Assembly (NCBI RefSeq): GCF_049615385.1
Contig: NZ_JBMZFL010000001.1
Length of the DNA stretch: 64,000 nt
DNA from: Aequoribacter sp049615385
GTDB taxonomy: Bacteria > Pseudomonadota > Gammaproteobacteria > Pseudomonadales > Halieaceae
Direction: 5' to 3' (one strand)
The notes under the pieces are model-generated. The model did no database searches. It had not been told where the DNA came from and saw only the letters and a list, made by a program, of their open reading frames with translations. Each line of letters opens with the position of its first letter. The stretch's first letter is position 1. Positions 26,824 to 35,152 of the stretch are shown here, one piece after another. A program made the position numbers and the translations under genes.

Positions 26824-28183
26824 GCGGGTTTACCGCACTGACTTCAAAATTGATTTGGCCATCCTTTAGGGTGGCCGAACCCTTGGCCTTCTCTGCAAAA
26901 CCTGAAACGCTAGTGACCACTTCCCCGTCGGCATCTCTAAGTATCGCATAGCCTCTATCGACGGTGCGCATGGGGCTCAAGCTGTGCAGCACATACTCAG
27001 TCTGCTTATGTCGGCCAGTGTGTGCGCTCAGGAGACGTTGCTGCCCACTTATTAAGCGCGTTTGTAATTTGAGTACTTGCTCATTCAAAGCCCGTAAGTT
27101 GCGAGCGGGGCTGTGCCAGCTCAGGCGCTTAAATAATTGTTGATATTGCGCCGTTTTTTGCTGCGTTAAACGAGATTGTTGTGCTTTGAGTCTGAGTTCA
27201 AGCTCGTCGATACGCAAAACTCTTTGTTCGATCAGTTCGCCAGGGTGTCGGAGTCTGGCTCGACTATTTCGAAGCTCAGTGCCTTTGGTTTTAAGAATGG
27301 CCGTATACCCTTTTGACAGTCTGACCAGGGCTTCGTGAATCCTTGACGGGGCCTTACTGTGGTCGGGTGACGCCATGGCGGCCGCGGCGGAAGGGGTTGG
27401 AGCGCGAGCATCGGCGACCCAATCACAGATTGTAAAATCTGTCTCGTGCCCGACGGCACTGATGGTGGGGATTTTATACGCAGCGATCGTGCGAGCCAAC
27501 TGTTCATTATTAAAAGCCCATAGGTCTTCGAGCGAGCCTCCACCGCGACCAATAATGACAATATCAATGGGTGCCGTTTCGTGGAACCGTGCGAGCTTGT
27601 GCAAGGCATACGTGAGTCCTGCGGGCGCCTCGGCGCCTTGCACAGGCGTATCTGCGATAATGACTTCAAGCCCAGCCCAACGGCCGTGGAGTACACTTAA
27701 AATGTCGTGTAATGCCGCGCCTTTTGCTGAGGTGATTACGCCGATGCGCTTTACCTGGCTCGGAATCGATTTTTTTCGCTCAGGCGCAAATAGGCCCTCG
27801 GCCTCAAGTTGGGCTTTGAGTTGTATAAACGCCAATTGCAGGTCGCCGGTGCCAGCCGGTTCGATGTACTCGCCAATCAGCTGAAATTCGCCGCGTCCCT
27901 CGTACAAAGACACCTTGGCACGAAGGCGGACCTTGTCGCCATGTTTGGGGATAAACTTTAAAAATTGATTGCGATTTTTGAACATCGCACAACGTACTTG
28001 AGCGTTGTCATCTTTGAGGCTGAAGTACCAGTGGCCCGAACTTGCCCTGGTAAAGTTCGAGATTTCGCCGACAACCCAGAGGATTTGGAAGTGGCCTTCC
28101 AGTAATCGTCGGGCAGCGCCGTTCAGTGCGCTCACGGTGTATTCTTGCGTGTCTGCGTTATGTGGCTGAAAGTTGCCGACCAT
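26813..28183 (-). CDS. xseA: Exodeoxyribonuclease VII large subunit
   Basis: XseA, with XseB, degrades single-stranded DNA from both ends. The 456-residue protein has the N-terminal OB domain (YTVSALNGAARRLLEGHFQILWVVGEISNF, SGHWYFSLKD), the catalytic core with RIGVITSAKGAALHD and IIGRGGGSLEDLWAFN, then PTISAVGHETDFTICDWVADARAPTPSAAA. A long coiled coil follows (about 290-400). No xseB is in the window. It is divergent from guaB, as in E. coli. Confidence 0.96.
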   Translation of the reverse strand: MVGNFQPHNADTQEYTVSALNGAARRLLEGHFQILWVVGEISNFTRASSGHWYFSLKDDNAQVRCAMFKNRNQFLKFIPKHGDKVRLRAKVSLYEGRGEFQLIGEYIEPAGTGDLQLAFIQLKAQLEAEGLFAPERKKSIPSQVKRIGVITSAKGAALHDILSVLHGRWAGLEVIIADTPVQGAEAPAGLTYALHKLARFHETAPIDIVIIGRGGGSLEDLWAFNNEQLARTIAAYKIPTISAVGHETDFTICDWVADARAPTPSAAAAMASPDHSKAPSRIHEALVRLSKGYTAILKTKGTELRNSRARLRHPGELIEQRVLRIDELELRLKAQQSRLTQQKTAQYQQLFKRLSWHSPARNLRALNEQVLKLQTRLISGQQRLLSAHTGRHKQTEYVLHSLSPMRTVDRGYAILRDADGEVVTSVSGFAEKAKGSATLKDGQINFEVSAVNPLNT

Positions 28184-28218
28184 GATGCTTTTCGTTTCCG
28201 TTTATGTGTACAAACGCG

Positions 28219-28224
28219 TATAAT
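28219..28224 (+). promoter_or_regulatory. Likely -10 element of guaBA
   Basis: A perfect TATAAT lies 38 bp before the guaB ATG, in the divergent xseA/guaB gap. I see no good -35 at 16-18 bp; TTTCCG at 18 bp is poor. AGGAG precedes the guaB ATG. Confidence 0.5.
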
Positions 28225-28262
28225 TGCAGGTTTACCGAATTTCCGCCAGCAGGAGTAAAGCT

Positions 28263-29732
28263 ATGCTGCGAATAGAGCAAGAAGCACTGACCTTTGACGA
28301 TGTGCTGCTTCTTCCTGGCTACTCAGAAGTAGTTGCTTCTGACGTTAGCCTAAAAACACGATTAACTCGCGGTATCGAACTGAATGTCCCCCTAGTTTCT
28401 GCCGCCATGGACACAGTGACAGAAGCGCAGCTAGCGATTGCGATAGCGCAAGAGGGTGGTATTGGCGTTATTCATAAATCGATGACCATTGAAGAGCAAG
28501 CCGCGCAAGTCCGCAAGGTTAAGAAATACGAGAGTGGTGTGGTGAAATCGCCCATCACCATTCAGAAGTCGGCGACTCTAGAAGAGCTTACCGACCTGAC
28601 AAAAGCCAATGGTATCTCGGGTGTGCCGGTACTAGATGGTAAAGATTTAGTCGGTATCGTCACTCGTCGCGATTTACGTTTTGAAACCGATTTTTCGAAA
28701 AGCGTGAGTCAAATCATGACCCCGAAAGAGCAGTTGGTCACGGTCAAAGAAGGCGCGTCCTCTGAACTTGTGCAGCAGTTGTTGCATCAGCACCGCATCG
28801 AAAAGATTTTGGTGGTGAACGATGATTTTGAGCTGTGCGGTATGATCACGGTAAAAGATTTCGATAAAGCCGAGAATTACCCCTTGGCTTGTAAAGATGG
28901 GCACGGCCAACTGAGAGTGGGCGCCTCGGTGGGCACAAGCCCTGATACGGATGACCGCGTTGCGGCTTTGGTGGAGGCGGGCGTCGATGTCCTCGTGGTA
29001 GACACGGCACATGGCCACTCTCGCAACGTATTAAACCGGGTTAAAAAAATCAAAGCAGAATACCCGCATGTGCAAGTTATTGGCGGTAATATTGCCACTG
29101 GTGAGGCGGCTATTGCTTTGGCCGAAGCAGGCGCCGACGCGGTAAAAGTGGGTATTGGCCCTGGCTCAATTTGTACGACGCGAATCGTAACGGGTGTGGG
29201 TGTGCCCCAAATTACGGCCATCGATAATGTGGTTTCAGCACTAAAAGAATACGACATCCCCGTTATCGCTGACGGTGGTATTCGCTTCAGCGGTGACATC
29301 GCCAAAGCCATTGTTGCCGGTGCAGACGCCGTAATGATGGGTAGTATGTTTGCAGGCACGGAAGAAGCGCCGGGTGAAGTGGAGCTGTATCAGGGGCGTA
29401 CCTACAAATCCTATCGAGGCATGGGCTCGCTAGGAGCTATGTCGCGGACTCAAGGCTCGTCTGATCGCTACTTTCAAGACGCCAGTAAAGGCGCCGCGAA
29501 ACTGGTGCCAGAGGGTATCGAAGGTCGCGTTCCCTACAAGGGGCCATTGTCCGGCATCATCCACCAACTCATGGGTGGCGTAAGATCGGCGATGGGTTAC
29601 ACCGGAAGCCGCACAATCGAAGATATGCGCACTAAGCCGAAATTCGCGAAGGTCACCGCCGCGGGCATGTCGGAAAGCCATGTGCACGACGTCGCCATTA
29701 CCAAAGAAGCACCTAATTACCCCGTTCGTTAA
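28263..29732 (+). CDS. guaB: Inosine-5'-monophosphate dehydrogenase
   Basis: GuaB oxidises IMP to XMP, the committed step to GMP. The start is ATG 28263 with AGGAG 7 bp upstream; an in-frame start 39 bp earlier lacks a ribosome site. The 489-residue TIM barrel has SAAMDTVTE, an inserted CBS pair (about 90-205, from KSPITIQKSATLEEL), the catalytic Cys loop GPGSICTTRIVTGVGVPQ, DGGIRFSGDIAKA, and the flap GSLGAMSRTQGSSDRY. guaA follows 44 bp later. Confidence 0.97.
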   Translation: MLRIEQEALTFDDVLLLPGYSEVVASDVSLKTRLTRGIELNVPLVSAAMDTVTEAQLAIAIAQEGGIGVIHKSMTIEEQAAQVRKVKKYESGVVKSPITIQKSATLEELTDLTKANGISGVPVLDGKDLVGIVTRRDLRFETDFSKSVSQIMTPKEQLVTVKEGASSELVQQLLHQHRIEKILVVNDDFELCGMITVKDFDKAENYPLACKDGHGQLRVGASVGTSPDTDDRVAALVEAGVDVLVVDTAHGHSRNVLNRVKKIKAEYPHVQVIGGNIATGEAAIALAEAGADAVKVGIGPGSICTTRIVTGVGVPQITAIDNVVSALKEYDIPVIADGGIRFSGDIAKAIVAGADAVMMGSMFAGTEEAPGEVELYQGRTYKSYRGMGSLGAMSRTQGSSDRYFQDASKGAAKLVPEGIEGRVPYKGPLSGIIHQLMGGVRSAMGYTGSRTIEDMRTKPKFAKVTAAGMSESHVHDVAITKEAPNYPVR

Positions 29733-29735
29733 TTA

Positions 29736-29756
29736 AAGCGCGGCATCGCCGCGCTT
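29736..29756 (+). other. Intercistronic stem-loop between guaB and guaA
   Basis: A perfect 9-bp stem AAGCGCGGC/GCCGCGCTT with a 3-nt loop begins 4 bp after the guaB stop. No U tract follows, so it is more likely an mRNA-stability or processing element within guaBA than a terminator. Confidence 0.65.
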
Positions 29757-29776
29757 ACATTGAGATTACTGCCCCA

Positions 29777-31357
29777 ATGATCACTGCTGACATTCATGCT
29801 CACCGAATATTAATTCTCGATTTTGGTTCTCAATACACCCAGCTGATTGCGCGCCGTGTTCGCGAAGCCGGGGTTTACAGCGAGATCAAGCCGTACGACA
29901 TGTCTGAGCAGGCTATTCGCGACTACGCGCCTGCTGGTGTGATCTTGAGCGGCGGCCCCGAGAGTGTCGGTGCTGACAACTCGCCGCGAGCTCCCGAGTG
30001 TGTCTTTGATTTGGGCGTGCCAGTCTTGGGAATCTGCTACGGCATGCAAACCATGGCGGAGCAGTTTGGCGGTAAAGTTCAGGCGTCGGATACCAGTGAG
30101 TTTGGTTACGCGCAAATTGAAGTGATTGCGGAATCGGCTTTGCTGCATGACATTCGTGATCACGTGGGCACTAGTGGCGCGTCCTTACTAGACGTTTGGA
30201 TGAGCCACGGTGATAAAGTGGTTCAGGTGCCCGCTGACTTTGAGGTGATTGCGAAAACAGAATCTTGTCCGATAGCGGCTATGGCTCATCGGTCTAAACC
30301 TTTCTTCGGTATTCAGTTTCACCCCGAAGTGACGCATACCCTTCAGGGTCAGCGTTTGTTCGAACACTTCTTACTCGAGATTTGTGGGTGCGAAGCCCTA
30401 TGGACGCCAGCGAATATCGTTGAAGATGCCATAGCTCGCGTGAAAGCTCAGGTCGGTGGCGATAAGGTTCTGCTGGGTCTGTCGGGCGGTGTTGACTCGT
30501 CGGTCGTTGCGGCGCTGTTACACAAGGCAATCGGGGACCAGTTGACCTGTGTTTTCGTTGACAATGGCTTGTTGCGCTTGAACGAGGGCGATCAGGTCAT
30601 GGCCATGTTTGCTCAAAACATGGGCGTAAAAGTCATTCGTGCCGATGCTGAAGATTTGTTCTTAGGCAAGCTAGAAGGGGTGTCCGATCCGGAAGCCAAA
30701 CGTAAGATTATTGGCAATATGTTTATCGAGGTATTCGACCAAGAAGCAACGAAATTGACCGACGTAAACTGGTTGGCTCAAGGTACTATTTACCCCGATG
30801 TCATCGAGTCGGCCGGTGCCGAAACAGGTAAAGCACATGTGATTAAATCGCACCATAACGTGGGTGGTTTGCCTGAAGACATGAAAATGTCGCTGGTGGA
30901 GCCGTTGCGCGAATTATTCAAAGATGAAGTGCGCAAAATTGGTCTTGAGTTAGGTTTGCCTTACGACATGGTCTATCGCCATCCATTTCCAGGCCCTGGA
31001 TTGGGTGTCCGTATTTTGGGCGAGGTTAAAAAGCCTTACGCAGAGCTGTTGCGTCGAGCTGATGCGATCTTCATTGAAGAGTTACACAAAGCCGATTGGT
31101 ACCACAAGACGAGTCAGGCTTTTGCTGTGTTTTTGCCCGTTAAATCGGTCGGTGTTGTAGGCGATGGCCGCCGCTACGAGTATGTTATTGCCCTGCGCGC
31201 GGTAGAAACCATCGACTTTATGACGGCTCGTTGGGCACATCTGCCTTACGAGCTACTCGAGACGGTTTCGAACCGAATCATTAACGAGATCTCCGGTATT
31301 TCGCGTGTGACCTACGATGTGAGCTCGAAGCCTCCAGCCACAATTGAGTGGGAGTAG
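29777..31357 (+). CDS. guaA: GMP synthase (glutamine-hydrolysing)
   Basis: GuaA aminates XMP to GMP. The 526-residue protein has the class I glutamine amidotransferase domain (catalytic Cys in LGICYGMQTM, His/Glu in FGIQFHPEVTHT), the PP-loop ATPase motif LLGLSGGVDSSVVAAL, and a C-terminal dimerisation domain with HPFPGPGLGVRILG ending in KPPATIEWE. The terminal 17 bp (31340-31356) recur at 32388 with one mismatch. The 3' end of guaA is a known insertion point for genomic islands. The coding sequence itself is intact. Confidence 0.97.
   Translation: MITADIHAHRILILDFGSQYTQLIARRVREAGVYSEIKPYDMSEQAIRDYAPAGVILSGGPESVGADNSPRAPECVFDLGVPVLGICYGMQTMAEQFGGKVQASDTSEFGYAQIEVIAESALLHDIRDHVGTSGASLLDVWMSHGDKVVQVPADFEVIAKTESCPIAAMAHRSKPFFGIQFHPEVTHTLQGQRLFEHFLLEICGCEALWTPANIVEDAIARVKAQVGGDKVLLGLSGGVDSSVVAALLHKAIGDQLTCVFVDNGLLRLNEGDQVMAMFAQNMGVKVIRADAEDLFLGKLEGVSDPEAKRKIIGNMFIEVFDQEATKLTDVNWLAQGTIYPDVIESAGAETGKAHVIKSHHNVGGLPEDMKMSLVEPLRELFKDEVRKIGLELGLPYDMVYRHPFPGPGLGVRILGEVKKPYAELLRRADAIFIEELHKADWYHKTSQAFAVFLPVKSVGVVGDGRRYEYVIALRAVETIDFMTARWAHLPYELLETVSNRIINEISGISRVTYDVSSKPPATIEWE
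31340..31356. repeat. Putative attachment-site repeat, left copy (guaA 3' end)
   Basis: The sequence ACAATTGAGTGGGAGTA encodes the last guaA codons and two bases of its stop codon. It recurs as ACAATCGAGTGGGAGTA at 32388-32404 (16 of 17 identical, same orientation). The repeat spacing is 1048 bp. The enclosed DNA is visibly AT-richer at its ends and carries a toxin-antitoxin pair, as expected for an element integrated at guaA. Confidence 0.6.
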
Positions 31358-31593
31358 GCGGGAATTTATAACATATTGAAACATAATAACAAAAACAGTC
31401 CAGTTGATAATATAATCTGCATCATCAATGGTGTTATTCATGGTATTTCTCGCGCGCTGTAAGGTAAAAACCGGTCAGACAATGAGAGATAGTTTGATGC
31501 TGGCATGCTATCAGGGAGCTTGAACAACTCGCGTTCTGGAGCAATCCGGAAACCTGCTGCTCATGCGTACCAAGGCATATGGGTTATGCCGGG

Positions 31594-31893
31594 CTATTTC
31601 AGATGGCGTTGTGGATCCTGGCGGTCATGTAGTACCCGGATGATTTCAACCCTGTTGACGGTCACACGGTAAAACAGAGTATGGCTTTCTATAGGGAGGC
31701 TTCTGGTATCTGGCAGGAGTTCGGAGCGCTCGGTGCCCATAAGTGGTTGCTGAGTCAGCAACCAGAATTGATTCTTTATAATGGACAGGTAGCTTTCGGA
31801 TTGTGCTCGTCCCCACTGTCGCAGGCCGTATTGGTAAATTTCTTTTAGGTCATTTTTAGCGGCAGGCGCAATGATGAGGTGATGGGAAGCCAT
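31594..31893 (-). CDS. ParE/RelE-superfamily toxin
   Basis: This 99-residue basic protein is of the ParE/RelE toxin fold. It starts IIAPAAKNDLKEIYQYGLRQWG, with central LLTQQPLMGTERSEL and the C-terminal strand block SHTLFYRVTVNRVEIIRVLHDRQDP that is typical of ParE. ParE toxins poison gyrase and RelE toxins cut mRNA; the sequence alone does not settle which applies, though pairing with a ParD-type antitoxin favours ParE. It is downstream of the antitoxin with a 5-bp gap on the same strand. It lies inside the segment bounded by guaA-end repeats. Confidence 0.88.
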   Translation of the reverse strand: MASHHLIIAPAAKNDLKEIYQYGLRQWGRAQSESYLSIIKNQFWLLTQQPLMGTERSELLPDTRSLPIESHTLFYRVTVNRVEIIRVLHDRQDPQRHLK

Positions 31894-31898
31894 GAAGG

Positions 31899-32156
31899 TC
31901 AGTTCTTGATATCGTCAAACAAGGTGTCGAGCGCCGATCTTGATTCGACTGCGATACCTTCTCCACGGTCTAGTTGGTCTAATCCGGCTTTCAGTTGCTC
32001 ACGTAGCCGAGTCAGTTTAATCTCGTGAATCCAGTCTTCATGGGTTTCCATAAAACGAAGCGCCTCACGGATGACTTCACTCGCATTGTTGTAAAAACCG
32101 GTTTCCACTTTGGCTTTAACGCGAGATTCCAGTTCAGGAGTTAGTGAAATATGCAT
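31899..32156 (-). CDS. ParD-type antitoxin (CopG-like ribbon-helix-helix)
   Basis: This 85-residue antitoxin begins MHISLTPELESRVKAKVETG and has YNNASEVIREALRFMET, the ribbon-helix-helix core of ParD/CC2985-family proteins. A C-terminal acidic tail follows that would wrap the toxin (GEGIAVESRSALDTLFDDIKN). It is encoded first in the operon. A promoter with an overlapping 10-bp inverted repeat lies 34-73 bp upstream, which fits autorepression by the toxin-antitoxin complex. Confidence 0.9.
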   Translation of the reverse strand: MHISLTPELESRVKAKVETGFYNNASEVIREALRFMETHEDWIHEIKLTRLREQLKAGLDQLDRGEGIAVESRSALDTLFDDIKN

Positions 32157-32189
32157 AGTGGCCTCCGAGGGTAGATGCTTTCATATAGA

Positions 32190-32229
32190 ATGCTAGGTAG
32201 AAATACAAAGATTGTCAAACTTTGTATTT
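32190..32229 (-). promoter_or_regulatory. Promoter and operator of the parDE-type pair
   Basis: On the minus strand a perfect -35 TTGACA (32213-32218) and a -10 TAGCAT (32190-32195) are 17 bp apart, upstream of the antitoxin ATG at 32156. A perfect 10-bp inverted repeat, AAATACAAAG (32201-32210) and CTTTGTATTT (32220-32229) with a 9-bp spacer, overlaps the -35 and spacer. This is a likely operator for the ribbon-helix-helix antitoxin. Confidence 0.75.
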
Positions 32230-32387
32230 ATATGAGTTGGGTTGAAATCAGAGGGGCTGTGTGGCGGTGCTAATCAGAAATTTTTTCGACCATCTAGAAG
32301 GATTTTCTGAGCATGGTATTTGTCATGGTATTATCAAGTTACATGAATATAAGCTATTGAATATAAATGATAAAAAAGGTCTTATTT

Positions 32388-32404
32388 ACAATCGAGTGGG
32401 AGTA
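32388..32404. repeat. Putative attachment-site repeat, right copy
   Basis: ACAATCGAGTGGGAGTA matches the guaA terminus at 31340-31356 in 16 of 17 positions. The decayed IS3 transposase reading frame, read from the other side, is cut within these bases. On the minus strand they still encode TPTRL before a stop. The repeat thus coincides with a recombination breakpoint. Confidence 0.6.
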
Positions 32405-32736
32405 ACGACATTCACTTCACCTGATCGCTGACGGGGCTTGCGATAGCCGACCTGCGCCTTAATGCCGTTGTTCCGCATGAGCTTGTGAACACGATTAATA
32501 CCGCAGCGTTCCCCCAAGTCATGAAGATCCCGATTTATCTTGCGATAGCCGTAGACGCAGCCCGATTCGAGCCATGCTTGTTTAATCATTCCTGACAAAG
32601 TGTCATCCTTATGCTGACGAGCGGACCTGGGTGCGCGCAGCCGAGCGTAATAACCGCTCGGCTGAAGATTGAATAGCCTACACAACGACCTAATCGTGAA
32701 GTCACCCGCATGGTCTTTGATAAAGGCGTATCTCAC
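32389..32736 (-). pseudogene. IS3 transposase orfB, N-terminal fragment
   Basis: The reading frame starts at a GTG (32736) as VRYAFIKDHAGDFTIRSLCRL and contains the HTH_21-like region (YGYRKINRDLHDLG, INRVHKLMRNNGIKAQVGYRKP). It ends after VVTPTRL at a TAA just beyond the repeat, after about 116 residues. The DD(35)E integrase core that should follow is absent, so it cannot transpose. Confidence 0.88.
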
Positions 32737-32974
32737 TCGGGGTGGCTCGCGAAGTACGCCGCTTCAGCTCCTTCTTTAACCGACGAATCTCGTCTGACTC
32801 CTGCGACGCTCGCTTAAAATTGCTGGATTCGGGCCCATATCTCCTGATTCAACTATAGAGACTATTTGTGGTGGTTCCGAGCCGCTCCGCGACATCACAA
32901 GCGCTGTAGCCGGCTTCGGTAACTTGCTTAACCGCTTCAATCTTGAACTCTTCAGGGTATCTCTTTCTGCTCAT
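32734..32974 (-). pseudogene. IS3 orfA, inactivated by a stop codon and an internal deletion
   Basis: The frame opens MSRKRYPEEFKIEAVKQVTE, a typical IS3 OrfA helix-turn-helix protein. Codon 42 is TGA (32849-32851) where homologues have a Trp (SLYxW). Beyond it the frame continues IRRYGPESSNFKRASQESDE and RRLKKELKR. It then jumps at about 32758-32764 to the C-terminal part (YFASHPE), losing the middle of the leucine-zipper segment and the frame. The element has therefore been dead for some time. Confidence 0.85.
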
Positions 32975-33038
32975 AAATCACCTCGCTAATCGCTATTGTG
33001 TGCGACTGATAGGTGTCTAGCAAATTAGTGGCGATTCA

Positions 33039-33455
33039 ACTGGGCTTCAGGATCAAGGCCATAACTTCTGGGGCGAAATTTACCCCTACGAGGCAGGATA
33101 TACTACGTTGAACGCCTCATTTTTAACCCCAGAGAGCTGGATCGGGGACTTAGGAAAGCGCTACGAGGACACGGTTCAAGACCTTGTGACTGGGGAGTTC
33201 TATACCCTCGAGTCCTTCAAGGCAGCGGTCGCCTCAGATCCTACTAAACTCATTGTCGTCTACAAGACGCCTCCAGAAGAAACGGCGAAGTGGTTAACCT
33301 TAAAGGGTGTGACTATGGCCAGCGATGCTGCTGCCGCCGAGCCTTACCTCGCCTCATGGGACTTCCCGCTAGATCAGCTTGGCAATGCTCACCCACGCAT
33401 AGCCGGTGCTCGAGCTATCACGATTCGCTATGAACGTGTTTTTGTGACAGGCTGA
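33039..33455 (+). pseudogene. 5'-truncated gene beside the IS3 remnant
   Basis: A reading frame is open without a start from the IS boundary (about 33039, TGLQDQGHNFWGEIYPYEAGYT) to the TGA at 33455, about 138 codons. A TTG at 33108 could start a 115-residue product, but the continuous, protein-like sequence upstream argues that this is the C-terminal part of a longer gene cut by the insertion. I do not recognise the family. It contains several aromatic and acidic residues and ends in a strand-rich RAITIRYERVFVTG. Confidence 0.6.
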
Positions 33456-33527
33456 CACAACTCGTCAAGCGGTGACGTTCGACATACACTAAAACAAGTT
33501 TTAACGTGATGGCGATAAGGAGTCATT

Positions 33528-34196
33528 ATGGAGTTTTATGAGGTACTTGAGAAACGACGTGCGACGCGAGCATTCTATCCTGAGACGATAGATCAAAAAG
33601 TCATCGAGCGAGTGTTTCAGAACGCGCTTGCAGCACCCAGTAACTGTAATACGCAGCCGTGGTATGTCCACATTGTTAGTGGCCCTCAGCTCGAGGCGTT
33701 ACGTGCGGTCTTGCCTAATAAAATGAGGGCGGGCGAGATCGAACTAGATTTTCCTTTTGACGGCGCGTACGAAGGGGAATTTAGGGAGCGACAAATCGCA
33801 TCCGCGAAGGCATTGACAGAGGCAGCCGGTATTGACCGGCACGATAAAGTGAATCGCGACATCGCCTTTATGCGTAACTTTACGTTTTTTGATGCGCCTC
33901 ACGTCGCGTTCTTTTATTTGCCCGCGGGCTTTGCGGAAAGAGAGGCTTGCGATCTGGGGATGTTTGCCCAAAGCGTTATGTTGGGTTTGGTAAACGAGGG
34001 GCTCGGCAGTTGTCCGCAAACGGCTTTGAGTTTTCATGCAGGCACTTTGAGGGATGCTTTGGGCATTACTGATGGTCGCAAACTGATGTTTGGTCTGTCG
34101 TTTGGCCGGCCCATAGAGGACGCACCAGTCAACCAGTGTCGCACGGCGCGCGCCGATTTCGGCGATCTGATTCAGTGGCACACAGAGGTTTCTTGA
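33528..34196 (+). CDS. Nitroreductase-family FMN oxidoreductase
   Basis: This 222-residue flavoprotein is of the nitroreductase superfamily. The FMN phosphate contact RRATRAFYPE is near the N-terminus, followed by APSNCNTQPWYVHIVSG, the central PHVAFFYLPAG, the LGMFAQSVMLGLVNEGLGSCPQTAL segment and the C-terminal LMFGLSFGRP. The substrate is unknown. AAGGAG precedes the ATG. It is the first intact gene beyond the guaA-associated scar and has no obvious operon partner. Confidence 0.9.
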   Translation: MEFYEVLEKRRATRAFYPETIDQKVIERVFQNALAAPSNCNTQPWYVHIVSGPQLEALRAVLPNKMRAGEIELDFPFDGAYEGEFRERQIASAKALTEAAGIDRHDKVNRDIAFMRNFTFFDAPHVAFFYLPAGFAEREACDLGMFAQSVMLGLVNEGLGSCPQTALSFHAGTLRDALGITDGRKLMFGLSFGRPIEDAPVNQCRTARADFGDLIQWHTEVS

Positions 34197-34403
34197 CTCA
34201 GCAGTCACCGCAAGAGCTGGGTGCGCTTTTAACAGAGCTGCTTGGTGCTGCTCCATGTTTGAATGGCTGCGTCTAGATCAGTGGAGGTAAGCGCTTAAGC
34301 TGCTTCTGCGGCTAAGCACCCGGTTCGATGTGGCATTTGTAACTGAAACTCGCTTTAATACAGACGGTCATAACCCAACCTTTACTTTTTAATGGGAGAG
34401 AGT

Positions 34404-35078
34404 ATGAACATAATGTCTGTACTTAATCAGATCATGAATCAAGCCGGCACTGTGCAGTCTAATCAGTCCCAACCGACGCCCAGTTCATCGGGTGGTGGGA
34501 TTGATATGAAAAGCCTGGTTGGCGGTGGAGCTCTTGGGCTGTTGCTGGGCTCTAAGCGTGGACGAAAAATGGGGAAGAACGCACTCAAATATGGTGCTGT
34601 TGCGGGGGTTGGCGCTTTAGCCTGGAAGGCTTATCAAAACTATCAAACTAACACACAGCAAGCAGCTACGCCGTCTCCCTCGGTCGAGCAACAAGGCCAG
34701 CAGCTTGATCAACTTGCTGGGGTACCGCAAGAGCAGCGGGGCTTGCAAATTCTTCAGGCGATGATTATGGCCGCACGCGCGGACGGTCACATAGACGGTA
34801 AGGAACGCGAATTGTTGTCTCAGGAAATTGCAAAATTGCAGCCTGACGATGAGCTCCATTCTTGGATTCAGCAGCAGTTTGATGCCCCCCTTGATCCTTT
34901 TGTCCTTGCACGAACAGTTGATTGCCCTCAAGGTAAAAGGGAGATTTACTTGGTGAGTGCAGCTATTATCGATGACCAAAATCCTATGGAACGCGCCTGG
35001 CTTGATCAGTTGGCAAGCGCATTAGAGCTCGATGCGATGATCACACGCGAGTTGGAACGACAATTACTGGAGATGTGA
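34404..35078 (+). CDS. DUF533/YebE-like protein with TerB-like domain
   Basis: This 224-residue protein is similar in layout to E. coli YebE. It has a Gln/Ser/Pro-rich N-terminus, a Gly-rich hydrophobic segment with a Lys/Arg cluster (LVGGGALGLLLGSKRGRKMGKNALKYGAVAGVG, split about residues 31-65), and a TerB-like helical domain (about 110-220) with MIMAARADGHIDGKERELL. The start is set at ATG 34404, 4 bp after GGGAGAG; the ATG at 34392 would put that ribosome site inside the gene. It is a probable inner-membrane protein, and the function of the family is unknown. Confidence 0.85.
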   Translation: MNIMSVLNQIMNQAGTVQSNQSQPTPSSSGGGIDMKSLVGGGALGLLLGSKRGRKMGKNALKYGAVAGVGALAWKAYQNYQTNTQQAATPSPSVEQQGQQLDQLAGVPQEQRGLQILQAMIMAARADGHIDGKERELLSQEIAKLQPDDELHSWIQQQFDAPLDPFVLARTVDCPQGKREIYLVSAAIIDDQNPMERAWLDQLASALELDAMITRELERQLLEM

Positions 35079-35152
35079 AGCGCGTGATAGATGGCTCCAC
35101 CAGCCCTAGGTTGCTTTACCGAGGGTGACTTTAAATTGAATGGCGACCGCAC

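Larger units (their letters stand above)
32389..33038 (-). mobile_element. Truncated IS3-family insertion sequence
   Basis: About 650 bp of an IS3-family element remain on the minus strand. They comprise a probable terminus at 33038 (minus strand starts TGAATCGCCAC), a broken orfA, and the first third of orfB. The DDE catalytic half and the other end are gone, with the break at the guaA-like repeat at 32388-32404. Intact IS3 elements are usually about 1.2-1.3 kb. Confidence 0.85.
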
